Assembly: GCA_036557185.1 (NCBI GenBank)
Contig: DATBHZ010000073.1
Span: forward strand, 1-26,681
DNA length: 26,681 nt
From: DATBHZ01 sp036557185
GTDB taxonomy: Bacteria; Actinomycetota; Acidimicrobiia; IMCC26256; JAENVU01
Direction of reading: 5' to 3'
Position numbers and translations under genes: made by a program. The first letter of the stretch is position 1; the number at the start of each line of letters is the position of its first letter. Below, piece by piece: positions 15,709 through 23,062 of this stretch. The notes beneath the pieces are model-generated. The model was given only the letters and a program-made list of their open reading frames with translations, had not been told where the DNA came from and made no database searches.

Positions 15709-15720
15709 CCCCTTTCGGGG
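15709..15720 (-). promoter_or_regulatory. Hairpin occluding the nadA ribosome-binding site
   Basis: On the minus strand the sequence is CCCC-GAAA-GGGG, a four-pair stem closed by a stable GNRA tetraloop. Its 3' arm is the core of the nadA SD, eight bases before the ATG. The stem could limit ribosome access. It is short and may simply reflect the G-rich SD. Confidence 0.35.
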
Positions 15721-15896
15721 TCGTGTCCCGATTGACCGGCGGGGACAGCCTGGTCGCCTCTCCGCGGGGTTGTCGGTCTCGGGACCGATGATGTGTGGCC
15801 GGAAATACCAGGCCGGCCTCGAATCAGTGTACCAACGCCGGTCGCAGCGCCCCCAAGACGCAGATCGACGGGACCTCCCGGTGGGAAACTGGTGCC

Positions 15897-17777
15897 GTGC
15901 TCCAGCGCCCCGCTACCGGCTCGATCCCCGACACGCCCGGGTCATATCTGTTCCGCGACGCGCAGGGGCGCGTGATCTACGTCGGGAAGGCGAAGAGCCT
16001 CCGGAGCCGTCTCTCCAACTACTTCGGGCCGGACCTGCTGCCGCGCACCCGGCAGATGGTGAGCACCGCGGAGTCGGTGGAATGGATCGAGGTGCGGAAC
16101 GAGGTCGAGGCGTTCTTCCTCGAGCACAACCTCATCAAGCAGCACCGGCCTCGCTACAACGTGCGCCTCAAGGACGACAAGTCCTATCCCTTCCTGGCGG
16201 TCACGACCGACGAGGAGTGGCCGCGGGCGATGGTCATGCGCGGGAAGAAGCGGAGGGGCCGCCGGTACTTCGGCCCCTACGCCCACGCCTACGCGATCCG
16301 GGAGACGCTCGACCTGCTCCTGCGGACTTTTCCGATCCGAACGTGTACCGAGAACAAGTTCCAACGACACCAACGGCTGGGCCGACCGTGCCTCTACGCG
16401 CACATCGAGAAGTGCGCGGCTCCGTGCGTGGCCGCGATCGACCACAGCGACTACGACGTGCTCGTCGACGAGCTGCTTGCGTTCCTCGACGGCGACAGCG
16501 CGACAGTGCTCGATCGGCTCGACAAGCAGATGCACGAGGCTTCCGAGCAGCTCGAATTCGAGCGAGCTGCGCGCTTGCGCGACCAGCTGATCTCGGTCCA
16601 GAAGGTCGTCGAGCGCCAGCAGATGGTCGGTGCCAAGGAGGAGGACATCGACGTCATCGGGCTCGCGGAGGACGAGCTCGAAGCGTCCGTCCAGGTGTTC
16701 TTCGTGCGCAGAGGCCGGGTCGTCGGGCGCAAGGGGCTCATCGTCGACAAGGTCGAGGAGCTGGAGCCGCCGGCGCTCGTCGCACGGATCCTCGAGCAGC
16801 TGTACGCGGATGCCCCGCCCGAGGACGTCCCGCGCGAGGTCCTCGTCCCGGTGCAGCCGGAGGATCTCGATCTCTACGAGGAGTTCCTCTCCCTCGTGCG
16901 CGAGCGATCCAAGGTGCGAGTGCGCGTGCCGCAGCGCGGGGAGAAGCGCGCGCTGCTCGAGACGGTGACGCACAACGCGCAGGAGGCGTTCACGCGTCAC
17001 AAGCTGAAGCGGGCTTCCGATCACAACGCGCGTGCTAAGGCGTTGACCGCGCTCCAGGACGCGCTCGGGCTGGCGGAGGCGCCCCTGCGGATCGAGTGCT
17101 TCGACATCTCGAACCTCCAGGGCACCGAGATCGTGGCGTCCATGACCGTCCTCGAGGACGGCCTCCCGAAGCGATCTGACTACCGGCGTTTCCGGATCCG
17201 GTACCAAGAGGGCCAGGACGACTTCGCCGCGATGGAGGAGGCGCTCACGCGGCGCTTCAAGCGGTACCTCGTCGAGCGCGACCAGGGCGCGCGCGCCGGC
17301 AAGCGCTTCGCGTACCCGCCGAACCTCCTTGTCATCGACGGTGGCAAGGGCCAGCTCAACGTCGCGGTGCGCGTCCTCGAGGACCTCGGGCTGGAGGAGA
17401 TCGCGGCTGTGGGGCTCGCGAAGCGGTTCGAGGAGGTGTACGAGCCGGGCTCGCCCGATGCGATCCGCATTCCACGCGACTCCGAGGCTCTCTATCTGCT
17501 CCAGCAGGTGCGCGACGAAGCGCACCGCTTCGCGATCACGTACCACCGCCAGCTGCGCGGCAAGAAGATGACCAAGTCGGCCCTCGACGACGTGCCCGGG
17601 CTCGGTCCGGCTCGACGGGCGCGCCTGCTGAAGGAGTTCAAGAGCGTCAAGGCGCTCCGCGAGGTCCCGCTGGAATCGCTCCAGGCACTCGGCTGGCTGC
17701 CCGATCAAGTGGCGCGGGACCTGTACGGTCATCTCCACGGCCTTGCCCGCAGTGCGCCACCACCGGAGACCACATGA
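15897..17777 (+). CDS. uvrC: Excinuclease ABC subunit C (UvrC nuclease)
   Basis: A 626-residue nuclease that makes both cuts in excision repair. Residues 13-95 are the GIY-YIG domain, with catalytic Y28 (VIYVGKAKSLRSRL) and R38. A UVR domain near residues 205-240 (DKQMHEASEQLEFERAARLRDQL) docks on UvrB. The RNase H-like C-terminal nuclease has D403 (CFDISNLQG) and D481 (VIDGGKGQL). Tandem helix-hairpin-helix motifs (VPGLGPARRARLLKEF, LQALGWLPDQVARDL) end the protein. I chose GTG 15897, giving MLQRPATGSIPDTPGSYLF; an in-frame GTG at 15795 would add 34 residues unlike the family. The 196-bp gap to divergent nadA should hold both promoters, but I see no convincing boxes for uvrC. Its stop overlaps rapZ (ATGA). 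Confidence 0.97.
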   Translation: MLQRPATGSIPDTPGSYLFRDAQGRVIYVGKAKSLRSRLSNYFGPDLLPRTRQMVSTAESVEWIEVRNEVEAFFLEHNLIKQHRPRYNVRLKDDKSYPFLAVTTDEEWPRAMVMRGKKRRGRRYFGPYAHAYAIRETLDLLLRTFPIRTCTENKFQRHQRLGRPCLYAHIEKCAAPCVAAIDHSDYDVLVDELLAFLDGDSATVLDRLDKQMHEASEQLEFERAARLRDQLISVQKVVERQQMVGAKEEDIDVIGLAEDELEASVQVFFVRRGRVVGRKGLIVDKVEELEPPALVARILEQLYADAPPEDVPREVLVPVQPEDLDLYEEFLSLVRERSKVRVRVPQRGEKRALLETVTHNAQEAFTRHKLKRASDHNARAKALTALQDALGLAEAPLRIECFDISNLQGTEIVASMTVLEDGLPKRSDYRRFRIRYQEGQDDFAAMEEALTRRFKRYLVERDQGARAGKRFAYPPNLLVIDGGKGQLNVAVRVLEDLGLEEIAAVGLAKRFEEVYEPGSPDAIRIPRDSEALYLLQQVRDEAHRFAITYHRQLRGKKMTKSALDDVPGLGPARRARLLKEFKSVKALREVPLESLQALGWLPDQVARDLYGHLHGLARSAPPPETT

Positions 17778-18649
17778 GCGGCGAGTTCGACGAGATCGAC
17801 GTCACCGTCATCACCGGGATGTCGGGCGCGGGGCGGTCCGAGGCGGCCAACGTGCTCGAGGACCTCGGGTTCTTCGTGATCGACAACCTGCCGCCGGCGC
17901 TCATCACCAAAGTTGCCGAGCTCGCGCGCGTGGGTGAGCGTCCGCAGCGGTACGGGCTCGTCGTCGACGTGCGGTCCGGATCGTTCATCGACGAGCTGGT
18001 CGCCGCGCTGAGCTCCCTGCGGAAGAACGGCGCGAGCACCCGGGTGCTGTTCCTCGACGCGTCCGACGATGCGCTCGTCCGGCGCTTCGACGCGACCCGT
18101 CGGCGGCACCCTCTCGCCGAGGGTGACCGGGTCCTCGACGGCATCCAGAAGGAGCGAGCGCTCCTCGAGGAGCTGAAGGGGCTCGCCGATGTGGTGATCG
18201 ACACCTCGACGACCAACGTGCACGAGCTCCGCGACAGGCTCGTCCAGACGTTCTCGGCGGGAGTGACCACGCGTTCCCTCCAGGTCAACCTCGTGAGCTT
18301 CGGCTACAAGCACGGCCTCCCGCTGGACGCCGACCTCGTGTTCGACTGCAGGTTCCTGCCGAACCCGCACTGGGTGGAGGCGCTCCGGCCGCTCGACGGC
18401 CGAGATCCTGCCGTGCGCGACTACGTGCTCACCTCACCCGACGCCAAGGCGTTCCTCGACGAGCTGCGCCGACTCTTCGAGCTGACGCTGCCGGCGTACG
18501 AGCGCGAGGGAAAGTCGTACCTGTCGATCGGTATCGGGTGCACCGGCGGCCGGCACCGCAGCGTCGCGATCGCCGAGGAGCTCGCGCGCAGCTTCGAAGA
18601 GCTCGGGTACGACCCGCATGTCCGCCACCGGGACGTGCACCGTGACTGA
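17774..18649 (+). CDS. rapZ: RapZ-family nucleotide-binding protein
   Basis: A 291-residue protein. The N-terminal P-loop reads GMSGAGRS (residues 15-22), with Arg21 where the Walker lysine would be; this Arg form is also usual in actinobacterial relatives. The following LEDLGFFVIDNLPPALI is highly typical of the family. The C-terminal domain ends with YLSIGIGCTGGRHRSVAIAEELAR, the conserved segment that in E. coli RapZ binds RNA and glucosamine-6-phosphate. In E. coli it steers decay of the GlmZ RNA and so amino-sugar synthesis. In Actinobacteria the role is not settled. It overlaps uvrC by four bases (ATGA) and yvcK by eight (GTGACTGA), so the three genes form one translationally coupled operon. 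Confidence 0.95.
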   Translation: MSGEFDEIDVTVITGMSGAGRSEAANVLEDLGFFVIDNLPPALITKVAELARVGERPQRYGLVVDVRSGSFIDELVAALSSLRKNGASTRVLFLDASDDALVRRFDATRRRHPLAEGDRVLDGIQKERALLEELKGLADVVIDTSTTNVHELRDRLVQTFSAGVTTRSLQVNLVSFGYKHGLPLDADLVFDCRFLPNPHWVEALRPLDGRDPAVRDYVLTSPDAKAFLDELRRLFELTLPAYEREGKSYLSIGIGCTGGRHRSVAIAEELARSFEELGYDPHVRHRDVHRD

Positions 18650-19529
18650 CGAGCTCGCGGTGGTCGCGCTCGGCGGAGGTCACGGCCTCGCGAGCACCTT
18701 GCGTGCGGCGCGCCAGTACGCGACGACGATCAGCGGAGTTGCGAGCGTCGCCGATGACGGGGGCTCGACCGGCAGGTTGCGCCGCGAGCTCGGTGTGCCC
18801 GCACCGGGCGACCTCCGCAAGTGCCTCGTCGCGCTGGCGGCGGACGAGCACGACGTGTGGCCGACGGCGTTCGAGCACCGGTTCAGCGCGGGCGAGCTCG
18901 AGAACCATGCGCTCGGCAACCTGATGATCGTGGGGCTCGCGGAGTCGCTGGGTGACTTCGAGCAAGCGCTGCAGGTCGCGGGCGAGCTCCTCGGCGCGGT
19001 CGGTCGAGTCCTGCCGGCGACGCTCGACCCGGTCGTGCTCAAGGCCGAGGTGGCGGGGAGAGCCGTCGAAGGGCAGGTTGCCGTGCAGAACGCGCAGGGC
19101 CGCATCCGGCGCGTCGAGCTCATCCCCGCGGATGCTCGAGCGACGCCGTCGGTGATCGACGCAATCGGCGAAGCCGACCAGATCGTGCTCGCGCCCGGCT
19201 CCCTGTACACCAGCTTGCTGCCGGTGCTGTGCGTGCGGGGGATTCGCGACGCGCTGCGCGCGAGCACGGCACCGATCGTGCAGGTCTGCAACCTCGCCCC
19301 GCAGCTTCCCGAGACGGAGGGCCTCGACGCCACGGATCATTTGCGGGCCGTGTGCGCGCACGGTACGAACGTCGACTCCTTCGTGTACCAGGGCGGAGGG
19401 CGGCTGGAGTCCGATGACGCCGCCATCGAGGCGCTCGGGGTACGGTCGGTAGCAGCAGACGTGTCCGGGCGAGCCGCCTGGGCCCACGATCCGGCGAAAC
19501 TGGCGCGGGTCCTGCGTGCTCTGCTCTGA
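18642..19529 (+). CDS. yvcK: Gluconeogenesis factor YvcK/CofD-like protein
   Basis: A 295-residue protein of the YvcK (UPF0052, CofD-like) family, with the N-terminal glycine-rich motif ALGGGHGL, then SVADDGGSTGRLRRELG and PGDLRKCLVALA. The later conserved segments GNLMIVGLAESLGDFEQAL and LAPGSLYTSLLPVLCVRGI are also seen. Family members bind UDP-sugars and are needed for growth on gluconeogenic carbon and for normal cell shape; in mycobacteria the homologue is CuvA. GTG 18642 overlaps the rapZ stop and is preferred; an in-frame ATG at 18618 would add eight residues. In most Actinobacteria whiA comes directly next, but here the next gene is gap. Confidence 0.94.
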   Translation: MTDELAVVALGGGHGLASTLRAARQYATTISGVASVADDGGSTGRLRRELGVPAPGDLRKCLVALAADEHDVWPTAFEHRFSAGELENHALGNLMIVGLAESLGDFEQALQVAGELLGAVGRVLPATLDPVVLKAEVAGRAVEGQVAVQNAQGRIRRVELIPADARATPSVIDAIGEADQIVLAPGSLYTSLLPVLCVRGIRDALRASTAPIVQVCNLAPQLPETEGLDATDHLRAVCAHGTNVDSFVYQGGGRLESDDAAIEALGVRSVAADVSGRAAWAHDPAKLARVLRALL

Positions 19530-19551
19530 TCCGGGCCCGCAGGAGCCGCCG

Positions 19552-19595
19552 GCCGCGCAACGGAGCGCGGCAGCGCAGCAACAGTGCAGGAGGAG
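19552..19595 (+). promoter_or_regulatory. Short yvcK-gap spacer: GC hairpin and strong gap ribosome-binding site
   Basis: GCCGCGC (19552-19558) pairs with GCGCGGC (19565-19571) around the loop AACGGA. This is followed by the very strong SD AGGAGGAG (19588-19595), three bases before the gap ATG. The hairpin might end the yvcK transcript or shape the gap leader. No T-tract and no clear promoter boxes are seen. Confidence 0.45.
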
Positions 19596-19598
19596 TCC

Positions 19599-20624
19599 AT
19601 GACGGTACGGGTGGGAATCAACGGCTTCGGCCGGATCGGTCGTTCCTTCACGCGGGCGCTGCTCGCGCGGGGTGCCGACTCGGGCGTGGAGCTCGTCGCG
19701 GTGAACGACCCGTTCGGCGACTCGGCGACGATGGCGTTCCTGTTGAGCCACGACTCGGTCGGCGGGCTGCTCCCGAACGAGGTGAAGGTCACCGACGCTG
19801 GCTTCAGCATCGACGGCAACGAGGTCAAGAAGCTCGACACCCGCGAGCCGGGCGAGATCCCCTGGGGCTCCAACGGCGTCGACATCGTGATCGAGTCCAC
19901 GGGTCTGTTCACGGCACGCGAGAAGGCTGCGGAGCACCTGAAGGGCGGTGCCAAGCGTGTCGTCATCTCGGCGCCGAGCAGTGACGCAGACGTCATGATC
20001 TGCATGGGCGTCAACGACTCGACGTTCGATGCCGAGCACCACACCGTCATCTCGAACGCCTCGTGCACCACGAACTGTCTCGCGCCGCTCGCGAAGGTGC
20101 TCCACACCGCCTTCGGGATCGAGAACGGCCTGATGACCACGGTCCACGCGTACACGAGCGACCAGCAGCTCCAGGACCAAGCTGTCGCGACACGCAGCGG
20201 CAAGCCGGACCTGCGGCGCATGCGTGCCGCAGCCTTGTCGATCATCCCGAACACGACCGGCGCCGCGCGCGCGATCGGGCTCGTGTTGCCGGACCTGAAG
20301 GGCCGCCTCGACGGCATGGCGTTGCGGGTGCCTACCCCGACCGGGTCGATCACCGATCTCGTCGCCAACGTGGCCAAGCCGGCGAGCGTCGAGGAGGTCA
20401 ACGCCGCCTTCCAGCAGGCCGCGGCCGACACCGGGTACCGCGGGGTGCTCGAGTATAACGACGAGCCGCTCGTCTCGGCCGACATCGTCGGCAATCCGTC
20501 GTCGTGCATCTACTCGAGCCTCGACACGATGGTCAACGGATCGACGGTGAAGGTGCTCGGTTGGTACGACAACGAGTGGGGCTACTCGAACCGCCTGATC
20601 GATCTCGTCGAATTCATCGGCTGA
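19599..20624 (+). CDS. gap: Glyceraldehyde-3-phosphate dehydrogenase, type I
   Basis: A 341-residue NAD-dependent glycolytic enzyme that converts glyceraldehyde 3-phosphate and phosphate to 1,3-bisphosphoglycerate. The N-terminal Rossmann motif is INGFGRIGR. Acidic Asp in AVNDPFG marks NAD rather than NADP preference. The catalytic C156 lies in SNASCTTNCLAPLAKVL, and the conserved His is in TTVHAYTSDQ. C-terminal WYDNEWGYSNRLIDL is the usual end. The ATG at 19599 is chosen for its near-perfect SD; a GTG at 19584 would place the SD inside the gene. It heads the gap-pgk-tpiA cluster, with 28 bases before pgk. Confidence 0.98.
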   Translation: MTVRVGINGFGRIGRSFTRALLARGADSGVELVAVNDPFGDSATMAFLLSHDSVGGLLPNEVKVTDAGFSIDGNEVKKLDTREPGEIPWGSNGVDIVIESTGLFTAREKAAEHLKGGAKRVVISAPSSDADVMICMGVNDSTFDAEHHTVISNASCTTNCLAPLAKVLHTAFGIENGLMTTVHAYTSDQQLQDQAVATRSGKPDLRRMRAAALSIIPNTTGAARAIGLVLPDLKGRLDGMALRVPTPTGSITDLVANVAKPASVEEVNAAFQQAAADTGYRGVLEYNDEPLVSADIVGNPSSCIYSSLDTMVNGSTVKVLGWYDNEWGYSNRLIDLVEFIG

Positions 20625-20652
20625 TCAGCGCCAGACCGACGAGGTCTCTGCG

Positions 20653-21837
20653 ATGACCGAGGCGCTGCCGCGTCTGGAGGACCTGCCCGACGTTCGAGGT
20701 AGGCGTGTCTTGATGCGCGCGGACTTCAACACCCCGCTGAGCGACGGTGAGGTCAGCGACGATCTGCGGATCGCAACGGTGCTGCCCACGATCCGCTGGC
20801 TCCAGGAACATGGTGCGGCGGTGGTGGCGTGCGGGCACCTCGGCAGACCGAAGGGGGGCTTCGACGCGAAGTATTCGATGGCGCCGGTCGCGAAGCGGCT
20901 CGGACAGCTCCTCGGTCGCGATGTCCCGCTCGCCCCGGAGGTGGTCGGGCCGGCCGCATCGGACATGGCGGCGAGCCTCGGCGACGGTGACGTCATGCTG
21001 TTGGAGAACCTCCGTTTCGAGCCGGGCGAGACCGCCAACGATCCGGGCCTTGCGGTGAATCTCTGTGAGCCCGTCGATCTCTACGTCAACGACGCGTTCG
21101 GTGCCTCACATCGCGCGCATGCGTCCATCGTCGGACCGCCGCCCCTCGTCCCGAGCGCAGGCGGCCGGCTGCTCGAGCGCGAGGTCGAGGTGCTGGGTGG
21201 CTTGCTCACCGGCGCGCGCAAGCCGTTCATCGCCGTGCTCGGGGGCTCCAAGGTGTCGGACAAGCTCGGTGTGATCGACGCACTGCTCGATCGGTGCGAC
21301 ACGATCCTCGTCGGCGGCGGCATGGCCTTCACGTTCCTCGCCGCCGAGGGCGGAGACGTGGGCGACTCGTTGCTCGAGGCCGACAGGATCGATGACTGCA
21401 AGCGCCTGCTCGGCACCGGCCGGGTCAAGATCCCGGTCGACGTCGTGGTCGCGCGCGACATCACCGACGACGCGCAGACGCGGATCGTTCCGGCCGGATC
21501 CGTCCCGCCTGGCTGGAAGGGCCTCGACATCGGCCCGGAGACCGCCGGGCTCTTCGCGGACGAGATCGCGGAGGCGGGCACGATCCTGTGGAACGGTCCG
21601 ATGGGTGTCTTCGAGGTTGCGCCGTTCGCCTCGGGGACGCGCGCCGTGGCGGAGGCGGTCGCCGAGACGAAGGGCTTCACCGTGATCGGCGGCGGCGACA
21701 GCGCGGCCGCGATCCGGCAGTTCGGTCTCGCGGGCGACGTCGACCATGTGAGCACCGGCGGCGGCGCCTCGCTCGAGTTCCTGGAGCGCGGCGATCTGCC
21801 AGGGTTGGCGGCGCTTCGAACCGGGAAGAGGGGTTGA
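20653..21837 (+). CDS. pgk: Phosphoglycerate kinase
   Basis: A 394-residue monomeric kinase transferring phosphate from 1,3-bisphosphoglycerate to ADP. The N-domain signature GRRVLMRADFNTPL (residues 16-29) and the basic-patch segment GHLGRPKGG bind the triose. The nucleotide side has GGSKVSDKLGVIDALL, VGGGMAFTF, NGPMGVFE and the final GGGDSAAAIRQFG with STGGGASLEFLE. It starts at an ATG with only a weak upstream purine stretch and lies three bases before the tpiA start codon, so the two are co-translated. Length is normal and no unusual features are seen. Confidence 0.98.
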   Translation: MTEALPRLEDLPDVRGRRVLMRADFNTPLSDGEVSDDLRIATVLPTIRWLQEHGAAVVACGHLGRPKGGFDAKYSMAPVAKRLGQLLGRDVPLAPEVVGPAASDMAASLGDGDVMLLENLRFEPGETANDPGLAVNLCEPVDLYVNDAFGASHRAHASIVGPPPLVPSAGGRLLEREVEVLGGLLTGARKPFIAVLGGSKVSDKLGVIDALLDRCDTILVGGGMAFTFLAAEGGDVGDSLLEADRIDDCKRLLGTGRVKIPVDVVVARDITDDAQTRIVPAGSVPPGWKGLDIGPETAGLFADEIAEAGTILWNGPMGVFEVAPFASGTRAVAEAVAETKGFTVIGGGDSAAAIRQFGLAGDVDHVSTGGGASLEFLERGDLPGLAALRTGKRG

Positions 21838-21840
21838 GGG

Positions 21841-22620
21841 GTGAGTGACGTGCGCAAGCCGATCATCGCTGCGAACTGGAAGATGTACAAGGACCACTTC
21901 GCGGCGATCCAGTACACGCAGAAGCTCTCGTACATTCTCGACGGGCCCGACTACGACGAGGTCGACGTCGTGCTCTGCCCGCCGTTCAGCGATCTCCGAT
22001 CGGTGCAGACGACGCTCGAGAGCGATCGCATCCCGATGCTGCTCGGCGCCCAGAACTGTCACTGGGAACGCGAGGGCGCGTTCACAGGCGAGGTGAGCGT
22101 GACGATGCTCGCGAAGCTGAACGTGGCCTACGTCGTGGTGGGACACTCGGAGCGTCGCGAGCTCTTCGGCGAGACCGACGCGATGGTGAACAAGAAGGTG
22201 CTTGCGATCCTCGAGGCGGGGATGCAACCGATCATCTGCGTGGGGGAGACCCTCGGCGAGCGCGAGGCGGGAGCCACCGACGGGAAGGTGATCGGGCAGG
22301 TGGGGGAGGCGCTCAACGAGGTCGACAAGGAAGCGGTGGCGCGCTGCGTCGTCGCCTACGAACCGATCTGGGCGATCGGCACCGGCCGGAACGCAACCCC
22401 CGACGACGCGGAGCAGACGATCTCGGTCATCCGGGGAGCGATCGCCGACCACGCCGGCGCCGGCGCGGCCGAGGCGGTCAGGATCCAGTACGGGGGCAGC
22501 GTCAAACCGGGCAACATCGCCGAGCTCATGGAGCGGGACGGGATCGACGGCGCCCTCGTGGGTGGTGCATCGCTCGACCCGGAGGACTTCGCGCGGATCG
22601 TGCGCTTCCGCGCGCGCTGA
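21841..22620 (+). CDS. tpiA: Triose-phosphate isomerase
   Basis: A 259-residue TIM-barrel enzyme interconverting dihydroxyacetone phosphate and glyceraldehyde 3-phosphate. Catalytic residues are visible: N12 and K14 (AANWKMYK), H102 (VVGHSERRELFGE) and E174 (AYEPIWAIGTG). The phosphate-binding loops near the end are YGGSVKPGN and LVGGASLDPEDF. The start is GTG, three bases after the pgk stop, with the purine-rich end of pgk (AAGAGGGG) as SD. It is the last gene of the glycolytic cluster; a small hairpin follows its stop. Confidence 0.98.
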   Translation: MSDVRKPIIAANWKMYKDHFAAIQYTQKLSYILDGPDYDEVDVVLCPPFSDLRSVQTTLESDRIPMLLGAQNCHWEREGAFTGEVSVTMLAKLNVAYVVVGHSERRELFGETDAMVNKKVLAILEAGMQPIICVGETLGEREAGATDGKVIGQVGEALNEVDKEAVARCVVAYEPIWAIGTGRNATPDDAEQTISVIRGAIADHAGAGAAEAVRIQYGGSVKPGNIAELMERDGIDGALVGGASLDPEDFARIVRFRAR

Positions 22621-22631
22621 GGGTGAGCTTC

Positions 22632-22650
22632 CGGGCCTTCAGGCGGCCCG
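22632..22650 (+). terminator. Candidate terminator hairpin after tpiA
   Basis: CGGGCC (22632-22637) pairs with GGCCCG (22645-22650) around a seven-base loop, 11 bases after the tpiA stop. Only two T residues follow, so it would be a hairpin-only (actinobacterial style) terminator at best. Position supports it more than structure. Confidence 0.4.
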
Positions 22651-22700
22651 TTCCCGGCCCCTGTCAAGTGGGGTGCCGAATGAGCCGATCAGACCAGAGC

Positions 22701-22725
22701 TACAATGCGAACCGCATTTTTGCGG
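22701..22725 (+). promoter_or_regulatory. secG promoter -10 (TACAAT) and start-site hairpin
   Basis: TACAAT (22701-22706) is a near-consensus -10, predicting a start near 22713. A convincing -35 is missing. Right at the predicted start, CCGCA (22712-22716) pairs with TGCGG (22721-22725) around TTTT, giving a small stem at the very 5' end of the mRNA. The leader would be about 53 bases and, unlike several genes here, it carries a strong SD. Confidence 0.5.
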
Positions 22726-22765
22726 GGATGTCGTGCTCGGTGTTGCCCCGCCGAGGAGGAATCAG

Positions 22766-23002
22766 GTGCTGACCGCAATCATCACGACAATCGATGTGCT
22801 GGTCGGGCTCGGTCTGATCTTCCTGGTCCTGCTCCACGCAGGGCGCGGCGGCGGTCTCTCCGACATGTTCGGAGGGGGCCAGCTCGGCGGTGCGATGGCC
22901 GGTTCGACGGTGGTCGAACGGAACCTCGACCGGATCACGGTGGTCGCATCCGTCCTCTTCACCCTCACGACCATCATCCTGGGCTTGCGGGTCGCGCACT
23001 AG
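22766..23002 (+). CDS. secG: Preprotein translocase subunit SecG
   Basis: A 78-residue membrane protein of the SecYEG export channel. Two hydrophobic segments are seen, residues 3-23 (TAIITTIDVLVGLGLIFLVLL) and about 56-74 (ITVVASVLFTLTTIILGL). They are joined by the typical glycine-rich loop (HAGRGGGLSDMFGGG). The GTG at 22766 is preceded five bases upstream by the strong SD GAGGAGGA (22753-22760), which rules out longer in-frame starts. secG directly after tpiA is a common bacterial arrangement. Confidence 0.95.
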   Translation: MLTAIITTIDVLVGLGLIFLVLLHAGRGGGLSDMFGGGQLGGAMAGSTVVERNLDRITVVASVLFTLTTIILGLRVAH

Positions 23003-23007
23003 CAGCC

Positions 23008-23024
23008 ACCGGCCGACGGCCGGT
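23008..23024 (+). terminator. Candidate hairpin terminator after secG
   Basis: ACCGGCC (23008-23014) pairs perfectly with GGCCGGT (23018-23024) around the loop GAC, five bases after the secG stop. There is no T-run, so this would be a hairpin-only terminator. It also lies in the leader region of the following transporter operon. Confidence 0.45.
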
Positions 23025-23062
23025 CCCGTTCCAATTGCAGATGCGTGGAGGAAGACCCAGTG

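Noticed and set aside
17816..17839. RapZ inactivated by loss of the Walker lysine (GAGRS)
   Set aside because: Arg in this position is shared with actinobacterial relatives as I remember them, and the rest of the protein is intact, so this is a family trait and not decay.
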